From positions 1 to 7,270 of the forward strand of contig JAVBOP010000041.1 of the NCBI GenBank assembly GCA_031550405.1: DNA of 7,270 nucleotides, written 5' to 3'. Positions 1-5,837 of this stretch are shown one piece after another. The DNA comes from JAVBOP01 sp031550405 (GTDB lineage: Bacteria > Bacteroidota > Ignavibacteria > Kapaibacteriales > UBA2268). Made by a program: the position numbers and the translations under genes. Each line of letters opens with the position of its first letter. Positions within the stretch are counted from its first letter, which is position 1. The notes below the pieces were generated by a model, which saw only the letters and a list, made by a program, of their open reading frames with translations, made no database searches and was not told the DNA's origin.

Positions 1-345
1 AGAGCCTGTGGGGAACATACCTATATTTACAGTATCATTTATGCCTTCTCCCATACACTTATTATTGCCATTAAATATTCCATTAATATAAATGTAATTA
101 TTTTTTACACTATCCAATGTCATTTCATAAGTGCAATCTCCGCTAAAAGGCTCGGAATACACAGCAAAACATACAGAATCCGAAGTTGTAGGATGGTAAG
201 GAATTACTTTAAATTTAGTTGTATCATACGTTGGTTTAATGGGTGAAGTACCATTGTCGCCGTCCGTGCATCCCACGGTAGCAATACACAGCCCAAATAT
301 AGCCGCCAGCATCGGCAGCCATTTCAAAATTTTTGTTGTCTTCAT
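1..345 (-). CDS. Putative surface/periplasmic lipoprotein, N-terminal part (gene runs off the left edge)
   Basis: The frame is open from the ATG at 345 to base 1, giving 115 residues and no stop, so the C-terminus lies outside the window. The N-terminus is a lipoprotein signal peptide: Lys at positions 2, 5 and 8, a hydrophobic stretch from about 9 to 24, then a lipobox T23-V24-G25-C26. Cys26 is the expected lipidated residue and is followed by a short polar linker (TDGDNGTSP). The rest is rich in Thr, Tyr and Asn with several Cys, as in extracellular beta-rich domains, but I recognise no family. The start is supported by a GGAGG box 4 nt upstream, which is unusual in this window. A candidate promoter, a stem-loop leader and a small upstream ORF overlapping the start codon precede it, so its expression may be specially controlled. 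Lipoprotein nature is well supported; function is unknown. Confidence 0.85.
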   Translation of the reverse strand, partial: MKTTKILKWLPMLAAIFGLCIATVGCTDGDNGTSPIKPTYDTTKFKVIPYHPTTSDSVCFAVYSEPFSGDCTYEMTLDSVKNNYIYINGIFNGNNKCMGEGINDTVNIGMFPTGS

Positions 346-407
346 AAGACCTCCGTTTTTAAATAAAATAGTGTGAAAAAATTTGTTTTTTTAAATTTGT
401 AGTGCAT
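342..407 (-). CDS. Possible 21-codon upstream ORF coupled to the lipoprotein
   Basis: The ATG at 407 opens a 21-residue reading frame (MHYKFKKTNFFTLFYLKTEVL). It ends in a TGA whose first two bases are the last two bases of the lipoprotein ATG (an ATGA overlap). It has its own GGAGG box at 414-418 with a 6-nt spacer. Its last codons run through the GGAGG box of the lipoprotein, so ribosomes translating it would cover that site and could re-initiate on the lipoprotein. The peptide is basic and aromatic, with no signal or domain that I recognise. It may be a leader peptide that couples translation, or a chance frame in AT-rich DNA. It is too short to judge by codon use. Confidence 0.35.
   Translation of the reverse strand: MHYKFKKTNFFTLFYLKTEVL
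350..354 (-). promoter_or_regulatory. Shine-Dalgarno GGAGG of the lipoprotein
   Basis: GGAGG lies 4 nt before the ATG at 345 and fixes that start. The other minus-strand genes whose starts are visible have A/T-rich sequence with no purine box before their ATG, so this strong site stands out. It lies inside the last codons of the small upstream ORF. Confidence 0.6.
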
Positions 408-413
408 AATATG

Positions 414-418
414 CCTCC
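414..418 (-). promoter_or_regulatory. Shine-Dalgarno GGAGG of the upstream ORF
   Basis: GGAGG lies 6 nt before the ATG at 407 and directly beside the left arm of the inverted repeat at 419-442. An odd palindrome, GCATA-T-TATGC (404-414), covers the spacer and the ATG. Two GGAGG boxes within 70 nt, in a window where such boxes are otherwise missing, suggest that translation starts are specially tuned here. Confidence 0.4.
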
Positions 419-442
419 ATTTATGAATATTTTTTAATAATT
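419..442. repeat. Inverted repeat, left arm (pairs with 683-706)
   Basis: This arm matches the reverse complement of 683-706 at 22 of 24 positions. The first 17 nt (ATTTATGAATATTTTTT) are exact, followed by one mismatch, four matches, one mismatch and one match. The arms are separated by 240 nt that hold the candidate promoter and the stem-loop. The arms are AT-rich, so some similarity by chance must be allowed for, but the length and the shared G and C positions argue for a real repeat. Confidence 0.6.
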
Positions 443-477
443 TATATCGTTATTGGTTGTAATTGAGAAGTTGTTGT

Positions 478-528
478 GCAGCAGAACAGTGAAAGGTATT
501 TGTGTATGTGTGTTCACTATTCTGCCGC
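478..528 (-). promoter_or_regulatory. Leader stem-loop, 16-bp stem, in the putative lipoprotein 5' UTR
   Basis: Bases 513-528 and 478-493 form a 16-bp stem with a 19-nt loop that has no G when read on the minus strand. In minus-strand RNA every position pairs: 7 G-C, 7 A-U and 2 G-U. In plus-strand RNA the two wobble positions become A-C mismatches, so the folding RNA should be the minus-strand one, which agrees with the promoter at 625-656. No U-tract follows on either strand, so it is not an intrinsic terminator. It could be a cis-regulatory leader element, a processing or stability structure, or part of a small RNA. I do not recognise a known riboswitch class. Confidence 0.65.
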
Positions 529-624
529 TATTGCTCTTCGATCTCCTGTATCTCCATTTTCCTTATTTTAAATTTCTATTAATTCTTTGTAACTGTTTTT
601 TTGATAATTGCAACGATTACATTC

Positions 625-656
625 CAAACATAACATTTTTTCATTTTACCATCAAA
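625..656 (-). promoter_or_regulatory. Bacteroidota-type promoter facing the lipoprotein
   Basis: On the minus strand the sequence reads TTTG (656-653), 20 nt, then TATGTTTG (632-625). This matches the published Bacteroidota housekeeping consensus, TTTG, 19-21 nt, TAnnTTTG, at every fixed position. Transcription would start near 618-620 and give a leader of about 275 nt before the lipoprotein ATG, including the stem-loop at 478-528. Scanning the short gaps between the other genes by eye, I found no equally good match. Confidence 0.6.
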
Positions 657-682
657 CTATTTTTTTTTCTTTTTGCAAGGAG

Positions 683-706
683 ATTTATGAAAAAATATTC
701 ATAAAT
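683..706. repeat. Inverted repeat, right arm (pairs with 419-442), itself palindromic
   Basis: This is the partner of the left arm at 419-442. It also contains its own 9-bp inverted repeat (ATTTATGAA / TTCATAAAT with a 6-nt centre), and a direct repeat TGCAAGG lies on each side (674-680 and 710-716). The palindromic core with flanking short repeats looks like a protein-binding or recombinase site, but no known site is recognised. Confidence 0.5.
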
Positions 707-730
707 ATATGCAAGGGGCATAATATAAAT

Positions 731-757
731 AAAAATGGCTGATTATCCTGATTGCCA
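731..757 (-). terminator. Weak possible terminator after the flippase gene
   Basis: On the minus strand TGGC (757-754) can pair with GCCA (739-736) around a 14-nt loop, followed at once by TTTTTATTT. The U-run position suits an intrinsic terminator about 40 nt after the flippase stop, but a 4-bp stem is very weak. It is the best candidate I can find in this gap. Confidence 0.2.
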
Positions 758-798
758 ATATCGGTTAAGATTGTATTGCTAAGATGGAAGGTTGGCTA

Positions 799-2286
799 TC
801 ATACCGGCGGCTTGTTTCTTTGAAAGAAGCTTTTTATGATTTTTATCTCTGAATTTGTGAAAAATCCAAATATCTTTAACAAAAGTATGAAAATAAATAA
901 TAAGATTATTTTTATATAAAAAGCAAGATTGAAATCAATTACACACTTCACATACTCGCCAGCAACAAATATAATCGCCGTAGTGATGAATATTATAGCA
1001 ATTCTGCGCCATTCATAAGGTATTTTGTAGTTCGTTTTTCTCTGCAAAAATTTCATCAGAAGCGCACTCGAAAAATATCCCGCAACAAGGGCAAGTGCCG
1101 CACCAACAAAGCCGATTACCGGTATTAGAATGAAGTTCAAAATGATACTGATAATTGTGGCGACGGAAATCGCAATCGGCAAATATTTTGTCTTTTTTTC
1201 TATGTGAAAAACAGCGGCAAAATTGTTGCTTGCGCCCGAGAAAAAATACCCCACCATGATGATTGGCGCAATATAAAGAGCATTCCAATAGTCTGGATGT
1301 ATAAAATATTTGCCACCACCGAGCGGAATTTTGACGATATTTTCCAAAAACAGAGAAACAACTAAAAAAATTATCATGCAAATTAAAGCAAAATATGTAA
1401 AAATCCTGCTAAACAGCACTTTCCCATCGCTATCTTCATGGTGATTTAGAAAAAACGGTTTCCATGCAAAATCAAAAATAGTTACAGCCATCATCATGGG
1501 AACAGCCAGTTTGGCATTGATTTGGTAAATTCCAATTTGCGAATCATCTAAATATAATTTCATAATAGGTCTATCTATCGTTTGCAAAGCAACGGATGAC
1601 AAACCCGCAGGCAAAGTTGGCAATCCAAATTTAAGCATGGCAGAAAATAACGTCCTGTCAATATTTAAGTCCAACATTTTTAAGGTAGTTGGAAGTAAAA
1701 TACAGGCGCCCATTATGGAAGCAATTACTTGAGCCATAAAAACTCCCAAAACACCTAAACTAGTGAAAATTAAAAAATATATATTTAAAATGACGCAACA
1801 TAAAACGAGAGAGAACCTGATTATAGCAAAACGCTTTATCTGGCGCTGCATTCTCATGTGCGAATTTGGCGCAACCATTAATTCATCGAAAAACGGAATC
1901 AACGCAGCAACTTGTATGATTAACGCAGCATTATTGTAATTGGGCAGCAGCCAGTCTGCTATTGCAGATGAAAATAATATAATTAATAATGTAAAGAAAA
2001 GACTGATGGTTGTGGTTGTAAAAAAAGCATTGGAAAAAACTTTTTTGTTGCGGCTTTCGTCATTTTTATCGAAAAATCGAAAAAAAGCAGCCTCAATTCC
2101 GAACGAATATATCAATTGTATAATGGCGATTATGACAAATAAATATGCCACCACTCCGTTATCGCCTGTCGTTAAGCAATTTGAATATAATGGAGTTAGA
2201 AGGAATGCCAAAAATCTGCCTAATGTTTGAAAAACCCCATAACTTACTGTGTCCGTCGCTAATGTCTTTATTTTGCTTCTAATCAT
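799..2286 (-). CDS. Polysaccharide/oligosaccharide flippase (Wzx-like, MOP superfamily)
   Basis: This 495-residue, very hydrophobic protein has about 12 to 14 predicted membrane segments along its length, the usual size for O-antigen/capsule flippases of the polysaccharide transporter family. Members move lipid-linked glycans across the inner membrane. The N-terminus has the family pattern: a short basic start, then DTVSYGVFQTLGRFLAFLLT (12-31) followed by PLY, and later SFGIEAAFFRFF (61-72), the usual aromatic-Arg segment between the first helix pairs. A second polytopic half runs from about residue 210 to the end. It is the last gene of the minus-strand series, 32 nt after the TPR gene, and no Shine-Dalgarno precedes its ATG. 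No glycosyltransferases are in view, so the substrate cannot be assigned. A role in lipid II transport (MurJ) is less likely from the sequence pattern. Confidence 0.85.
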   Translation of the reverse strand: MIRSKIKTLATDTVSYGVFQTLGRFLAFLLTPLYSNCLTTGDNGVVAYLFVIIAIIQLIYSFGIEAAFFRFFDKNDESRNKKVFSNAFFTTTTISLFFTLLIILFSSAIADWLLPNYNNAALIIQVAALIPFFDELMVAPNSHMRMQRQIKRFAIIRFSLVLCCVILNIYFLIFTSLGVLGVFMAQVIASIMGACILLPTTLKMLDLNIDRTLFSAMLKFGLPTLPAGLSSVALQTIDRPIMKLYLDDSQIGIYQINAKLAVPMMMAVTIFDFAWKPFFLNHHEDSDGKVLFSRIFTYFALICMIIFLVVSLFLENIVKIPLGGGKYFIHPDYWNALYIAPIIMVGYFFSGASNNFAAVFHIEKKTKYLPIAISVATIISIILNFILIPVIGFVGAALALVAGYFSSALLMKFLQRKTNYKIPYEWRRIAIIFITTAIIFVAGEYVKCVIDFNLAFYIKIILLFIFILLLKIFGFFTNSEIKIIKSFFQRNKPPV

Positions 2287-2296
2287 TCAATTAATA

Positions 2297-2315
2297 ATTA
2301 ATTTTTATTCATAAA
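2297..2315. repeat. 19-nt exact direct repeat, copy 1
   Basis: ATTAATTTTTATTCATAAA occurs here, in the gap between the TPR and flippase genes, and again at 5180-5198. On the minus strand it contains ATGAATAAAAATTAA, which forms the last codons of thiE in the other copy. It may be a shared gene-end sequence or a coincidence of AT-rich DNA. Confidence 0.4.
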
Positions 2316-2318
2316 TTA

Positions 2319-2777
2319 TTACCAATTATTTTTTTCTCTTTGATTTTTGACTTGTTCTTTTTGGGGTAATTTTTCTATATTTTTAGCCTCAATCTCATCG
2401 ATCTGCTTCATAATATTATCAATTTCAATAATATGTTGTGAAGTTATATCTTGCTTATTTTTATCGGCTTGCATTATTCTCGCAAGAGCTAAATTATGTT
2501 TTGCCTCTTGAAATTTTGAATTTTTCCGCAGCGCATTTTTATAGTAGTCAATACTCAGCATGTATTCCTTGTTTTTGAAATAAATATTTCCGATATAAAA
2601 ATATGCGTTTGCCTTTATATTACTGCTGCTTAGCGAAGGAATAGCCTTGAGAAAATATTCCTGTGCAGTATAATAATTAGAATTTGTATACGATTTAACC
2701 GCTCTGTTATAATTCACAATTGCATCGTTTGTAGTATATATTAAATTTATAAAACTCAATAATAACATTATTTTCAT
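2319..2777 (-). CDS. Small TPR-repeat protein, BatC-like
   Basis: The protein has 152 residues. Residues 5-16 are a short hydrophobic segment that may be a weak signal peptide or anchor. Two tetratricopeptide repeats follow, at about 19-52 (helices with Y30, Y35-Y36, A38, F42, A45) and about 55-88 (A58, Y61, G63, Y66, Y72, A82), and a third helix at 90-103 (EAKHNLALARIM). The last 45 residues are charged and probably coiled (IDNIMKQIDEIEAKNIEKL), ending in a basic stretch and a C-terminal Trp. Short TPR proteins of this shape with a final Trp occur as BatC in the Bat (aerotolerance) clusters of Bacteroidota, but no MoxR, DUF58 or von Willebrand-type genes are here, so that name is only a resemblance. 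It probably acts as a protein-protein adaptor at the envelope. It lies 56 nt after the MATE gene and 32 nt before the flippase. Confidence 0.7.
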   Translation of the reverse strand: MKIMLLLSFINLIYTTNDAIVNYNRAVKSYTNSNYYTAQEYFLKAIPSLSSSNIKANAYFYIGNIYFKNKEYMLSIDYYKNALRKNSKFQEAKHNLALARIMQADKNKQDITSQHIIEIDNIMKQIDEIEAKNIEKLPQKEQVKNQREKNNW

Positions 2778-2833
2778 AATACTTAAAATCTATTCACTTG
2801 TTTTTATAAACTCGCTCCCATTCCCATTTCTTA

Positions 2834-4189
2834 TTATTTTCGGGAGAGGCGGTATAATTGCTTGCTTAGCGTGCTTCTATATCTGAAGAACATGATGATA
2901 TAGCATAAGCTAATGCCAATAATAATACTTAGCGCAATTCCTGTGATGTTGAGATTTAGTGTGAATGCAAAGAAATATGCCAGCGGCAGCATTATGCCCC
3001 AATAGGATATTGTCTGAATAATTGCCGGCACTTTGACATCGAACAAGCCGCGCATAATGCCAACAAAAGCAATAAGCATGCCATCCGGCAGCTGGTATAT
3101 GGCTGCCATCAACAGCAGCGTCGGCACGGTTGCCAATACCGCTGCATCGTTTACATATATTTCGGGCAGAATATTCCTTGTAAGTATCAAAACTGATGCA
3201 GAAATTACTACAAATATTAGCATTAAAAGTATTATGGAAAAGCTGCCGTCGACGATTTTCCTTATGTTTTTTTCGCCTGAATACGTGCTTATCAAAACAG
3301 TAGCAGCGCCGCCTATGCCCGTCATCGACAGATATGCCAGCCCTGATATGCTCATCATGATTTGATACGAAGCCAGCGCTGTTGTGCCAAGCCAGCCTGC
3401 CAAAATAATCAGCACCGAAAATGACGACATTTCTGTCGATAGCTGGATGCCGATATTCACTCCTATTTTATATAATTTTCTTATATCATTTATGAAAAAA
3501 AACTTAATTTTCGGCATTACCCATTTGTCTTTTAACTTTGTGATGCCAAACATAATAGCCAGAATGATAACCAAAGACAGCACGCGGGAAATACACGTTG
3601 CTATGCCGGCACCGTTTAGTTCCAATGCGGGAAATCCCCATTTGCCATATATCAGTATCCAGTTTAAAAATATATTAATTACGTTGCCTGATATGGTTGC
3701 TATCATTCCATACACAGTCAATCCGAAGCCATCCAAATATTGCTTCAAAATAAAGAACATCATGAAAGGAATGAATGAGAGCATAAGCCAATTGTAATAT
3801 GGCGTTGCCAGCTTTACAGTGGCATCATCAAGCCGCAGGTGTGGAATTGCTAAGCCAAATAAAAATATAATCACCGTTATCACTGTTGTGTTAACCAGTT
3901 GATAATATATCGAGTTAGCAAACAGAGAGTGGCATTTGGCAAGATTATTTTCGCCATTTGCTTCGCCGACCAAAGGGGTTATAGCTCCTGCCAAGCCAAT
4001 GCCAAACAGGAATGGAACCAAAAATATATAGTTGGCAACCGATGCTGCTGCGAGGTGCAAACTGCTGACATTGCCAACCATAATCATATCCGCCATGCTT
4101 GTTATCTGTCCGCCCGCTTGCGCCACAACTATAGGCAGCGCAATTTTTATAGTCGGCTTAAAATATTGTGTATATCTTTTTATTTGCAT
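2834..4189 (-). CDS. MATE-family efflux transporter (NorM-like)
   Basis: This 451-residue membrane protein has about 12 predicted helices and the length typical of MATE exporters, which expel cationic drugs or metabolites in exchange for Na+ or H+. Family marks seen are P19 in the first helix, D34 in SMADMIMVG, TPLVGEANGEN (71-81), E253 in QLSTEMSSFS and D369 in YQLPDGM. D34, E253 and D369 line up, two positions earlier, with Asp36, Glu255 and Asp371 of Vibrio cholerae NorM, which are linked to cation coupling there (recalled from family knowledge, not aligned). All key charges are therefore kept and the protein should be active. By eye its gene has more G+C in places than the thi genes. It follows the hydrolase gene by 43 nt. 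The substrate is unknown. Confidence 0.93.
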   Translation of the reverse strand: MQIKRYTQYFKPTIKIALPIVVAQAGGQITSMADMIMVGNVSSLHLAAASVANYIFLVPFLFGIGLAGAITPLVGEANGENNLAKCHSLFANSIYYQLVNTTVITVIIFLFGLAIPHLRLDDATVKLATPYYNWLMLSFIPFMMFFILKQYLDGFGLTVYGMIATISGNVINIFLNWILIYGKWGFPALELNGAGIATCISRVLSLVIILAIMFGITKLKDKWVMPKIKFFFINDIRKLYKIGVNIGIQLSTEMSSFSVLIILAGWLGTTALASYQIMMSISGLAYLSMTGIGGAATVLISTYSGEKNIRKIVDGSFSIILLMLIFVVISASVLILTRNILPEIYVNDAAVLATVPTLLLMAAIYQLPDGMLIAFVGIMRGLFDVKVPAIIQTISYWGIMLPLAYFFAFTLNLNITGIALSIIIGISLCYIIMFFRYRSTLSKQLYRLSRK

Positions 4190-4232
4190 TAATAAGGCGT
4201 TGTTATTAAAATAATATTCACCAATTCTACTC

Positions 4233-5165
4233 TCATTTCAACAGCCAATCCACCAACTCATTGGGTTCTGCGATGCTCCATGAATGTGGATGCCTGATTT
4301 TAGTGCCTTGACGAAACCTATATCCTTTATTTTCAGTAAGTATTAGCTCTGCATTTTTGTTGCCCAACATATTCAGCTCATTTATCATCGCCGAAGCGTC
4401 CAGCACATTCATTTCGTACAAATCAGAGCCGCGTTCCCTTATCCACCAATTAATATCAGGCTCGCTGTATATTCTGATTGGCGTATTTATCAAATTTTTA
4501 ATAGCACTTTGAGTTGCGTCCGAGTATGAATATGGCGATATTTTGTAGTAATTTTGCAAGGCAGTTTGTGGCGTTCCACCCATTTCTTGCTCAATTCTTT
4601 CAATCATATACTTGGCTTCGTTTGCGAGCGGCGATTCAACCCCAAGCCTTATAGTGCGTTTTGAAGAATTATAAAATTTCTCAAAATCTAATGGTGGATC
4701 AATCGCAAAAACAGCCGCTGGCTTGTATTTATAGTTATTAGCATGAGCCAATTCTGCAAATTTTACGGCACAAGTTCCGCCCATAGAAAAACCGCCTACA
4801 AGAAATTTCGTCTCTGTAAGTCTATATTTATTAATAACATCGGCTAAGATTTCTTTAAACGATTGTTGCGTCAGACGATCAGCTCCCATCGACAAAACAC
4901 CAGTAGAAAAGGTAGGAATAATAGTCAAAATGCCTTTTTCCACTGCTATTTTAGGCAGATTGGTTTGCTCCAAAACCATTTCTGGAGTTTCACTAAAACT
5001 TGGAATTAAAAACATAAATCCCATGTATGGTGTTTTCGCAGGATTAATCACAAGATAGCGATTTACTGTACTATCATTGGGATTTAGATAGACTTTATCT
5101 ATCTTTTGAGCAAAAGCCGTGCCTGTCAAAGCACAAAATATTAATGCTATCAGTATCTTTTTCAT
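4233..5165 (-). CDS. Exported alpha/beta hydrolase (serine esterase-like)
   Basis: The protein has 310 residues. It begins with a clear Sec signal peptide (MKK, hydrophobic 4-14, cleavage after AFA at 17-19), so it should work in the periplasm or outside. The nucleophile elbow is G125-F-S127-M-G129, after a beta-strand FLVG, in the GxSxG form of alpha/beta hydrolases. The likely acid is in SEPDINWW (E235 or D237), and the likely catalytic His is H294 in RHPHSW, placed close to the C-terminus as expected. IPSFSETPEM (54-63) may form the oxyanion-hole loop. The family includes esterases, dienelactone hydrolases and peptidases, and the substrate cannot be read from the sequence. It starts 15 nt after the thiE stop, so it is likely co-transcribed with the thi genes, but no link to thiamine is evident. 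No Shine-Dalgarno precedes the ATG. Confidence 0.85.
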   Translation of the reverse strand: MKKILIALIFCALTGTAFAQKIDKVYLNPNDSTVNRYLVINPAKTPYMGFMFLIPSFSETPEMVLEQTNLPKIAVEKGILTIIPTFSTGVLSMGADRLTQQSFKEILADVINKYRLTETKFLVGGFSMGGTCAVKFAELAHANNYKYKPAAVFAIDPPLDFEKFYNSSKRTIRLGVESPLANEAKYMIERIEQEMGGTPQTALQNYYKISPYSYSDATQSAIKNLINTPIRIYSEPDINWWIRERGSDLYEMNVLDASAMINELNMLGNKNAELILTENKGYRFRQGTKIRHPHSWSIAEPNELVDWLLK

Positions 5166-5179
5166 ATACTTGCTATTTT

Positions 5180-5198
5180 ATTAATTTTTATTCATAAA
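5180..5198. repeat. 19-nt exact direct repeat, copy 2
   Basis: This copy is identical to 2297-2315. It covers the last codons and stop of thiE (FMNKN-stop on the minus strand). Finding a coding 3' end repeated exactly in a gap 2.9 kb away may reflect an old local duplication, or chance. Confidence 0.4.
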
Positions 5199-5837
5199 AC
5201 CAACAATTTCTTTTGCTTCTTTTTGCGGATTTTCTGCATTTAATATCGCTGAAGATAGAGCAATACCAGCAATTCCGCGAATTTTCATGAGAGGATGAAT
5301 ATCATTTTTCGTTATTCCGCCAATTGCAATAATCGGAGTTTGTATATTGTAATTTCTACATTGTTCTGTAATATTTACGTATTTTTCGAGACCAAGAAGT
5401 GGACTTAAGTTGGCTTTTGTCGAGGTAAATCGAAATGGCCCAAGCCCAATATAATCAACATCTTGCAAAGCTAACTCCATAATATCGTCTAAATTATTTG
5501 CTGTGCCGCCAATTATGAATTTTTTTTCATAATTCTCAAGACTCAGCAAACGCCGCGCCTCAACAGGTTTCATATCCATTTTGCCCAAATGGATGCCGCT
5601 TGCATTAATTTTTTTACAAATTTCAGGATGGTCATTAATGATTAAAATAACATTATTTTTATCGCAAAGTTCCTTTATTTCCGCCGCAGTTTTTTCAATT
5701 TCATTCAAAGCAACATTTTTCATTCTAAGTTGAATCCATTTAAAACCCGCATCAATAGCAATTTTTGCTCCATCAATATGCGAATATTTTTCTGTTTCAC
5801 TTGTAATAAATTGAAATTTGAGTAAATTATTATTCAT
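5181..5837 (-). CDS. thiE: Thiamine-phosphate synthase ThiE
   Basis: ThiE joins hydroxymethylpyrimidine diphosphate to thiazole phosphate to make thiamine phosphate, in the cytoplasm. At 218 residues it has normal length, and the TIM-barrel motifs appear in order: QLRMK (36-40), the diphosphate-binding Arg/Lys; INDHPE (67-72) with Asp69, and HLGKMD (83-88) with Asp88, the Mg2+ ligands; IGGTAN (109-114); DYIGLGPFRFTSTK (128-141), the substrate loop ending in the conserved Thr-Lys; and AIGGI (171-175) plus GIAGIALSSAI (188-198), the phosphate site. All key residues are present, so it should be active. Its ATG lies inside the end of the upstream TenI-like gene (8-nt overlap), a sign of translational coupling, and there is no Shine-Dalgarno. 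It follows thiS and the TenI-like gene. Confidence 0.95.
   Translation of the reverse strand: MNNNLLKFQFITSETEKYSHIDGAKIAIDAGFKWIQLRMKNVALNEIEKTAAEIKELCDKNNVILIINDHPEICKKINASGIHLGKMDMKPVEARRLLSLENYEKKFIIGGTANNLDDIMELALQDVDYIGLGPFRFTSTKANLSPLLGLEKYVNITEQCRNYNIQTPIIAIGGITKNDIHPLMKIRGIAGIALSSAILNAENPQKEAKEIVGFMNKN

Noticed and set aside
677..703. Perfect AAGGAG and ATG on the plus strand followed by MKKYS-stop
   Set aside because: A five-codon frame cannot be supported as a gene; it coincides with the palindromic right repeat arm, which explains the sequence better.
453..704. 83-residue plus-strand frame in the intergenic region
   Set aside because: It begins with TTG, has no ribosome site, is dominated by Phe, Leu and Cys as expected from T-rich DNA, and runs through the stem-loop, the promoter and the right inverted-repeat arm. 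No family is recognisable.
409..712. ATATGC at 409-414 and 707-712 as a target-site duplication, making 419-706 a MITE
   Set aside because: The right copy abuts its arm but the left copy is 4 nt away from its arm, and no transposon-type termini are seen. A promoter switch fits the content better.
736..783. 15-codon plus-strand frame starting ATGGCTGATTATCC
   Set aside because: No ribosome site, no family, and too short to judge; the locally repeated ctgatt motif makes it look like intergenic sequence.
1013..1381. 122-residue minus-strand frame inside the flippase gene
   Set aside because: It is a shifted-frame shadow of the flippase, which is continuous and in full agreement with its family.
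1940..2230. 96-residue plus-strand frame opposite the flippase
   Set aside because: Antisense shadow with no start signal and no recognisable domain.
2778..2850. Terminator hairpin after the MATE gene (CTCCC ... GGGAG)
   Set aside because: The 5-bp stem would enclose a loop of more than 20 nt and has no following U-tract.
3033..4214. Several plus-strand frames opposite the MATE gene
   Set aside because: All are antisense shadows of an intact, motif-complete transporter gene.
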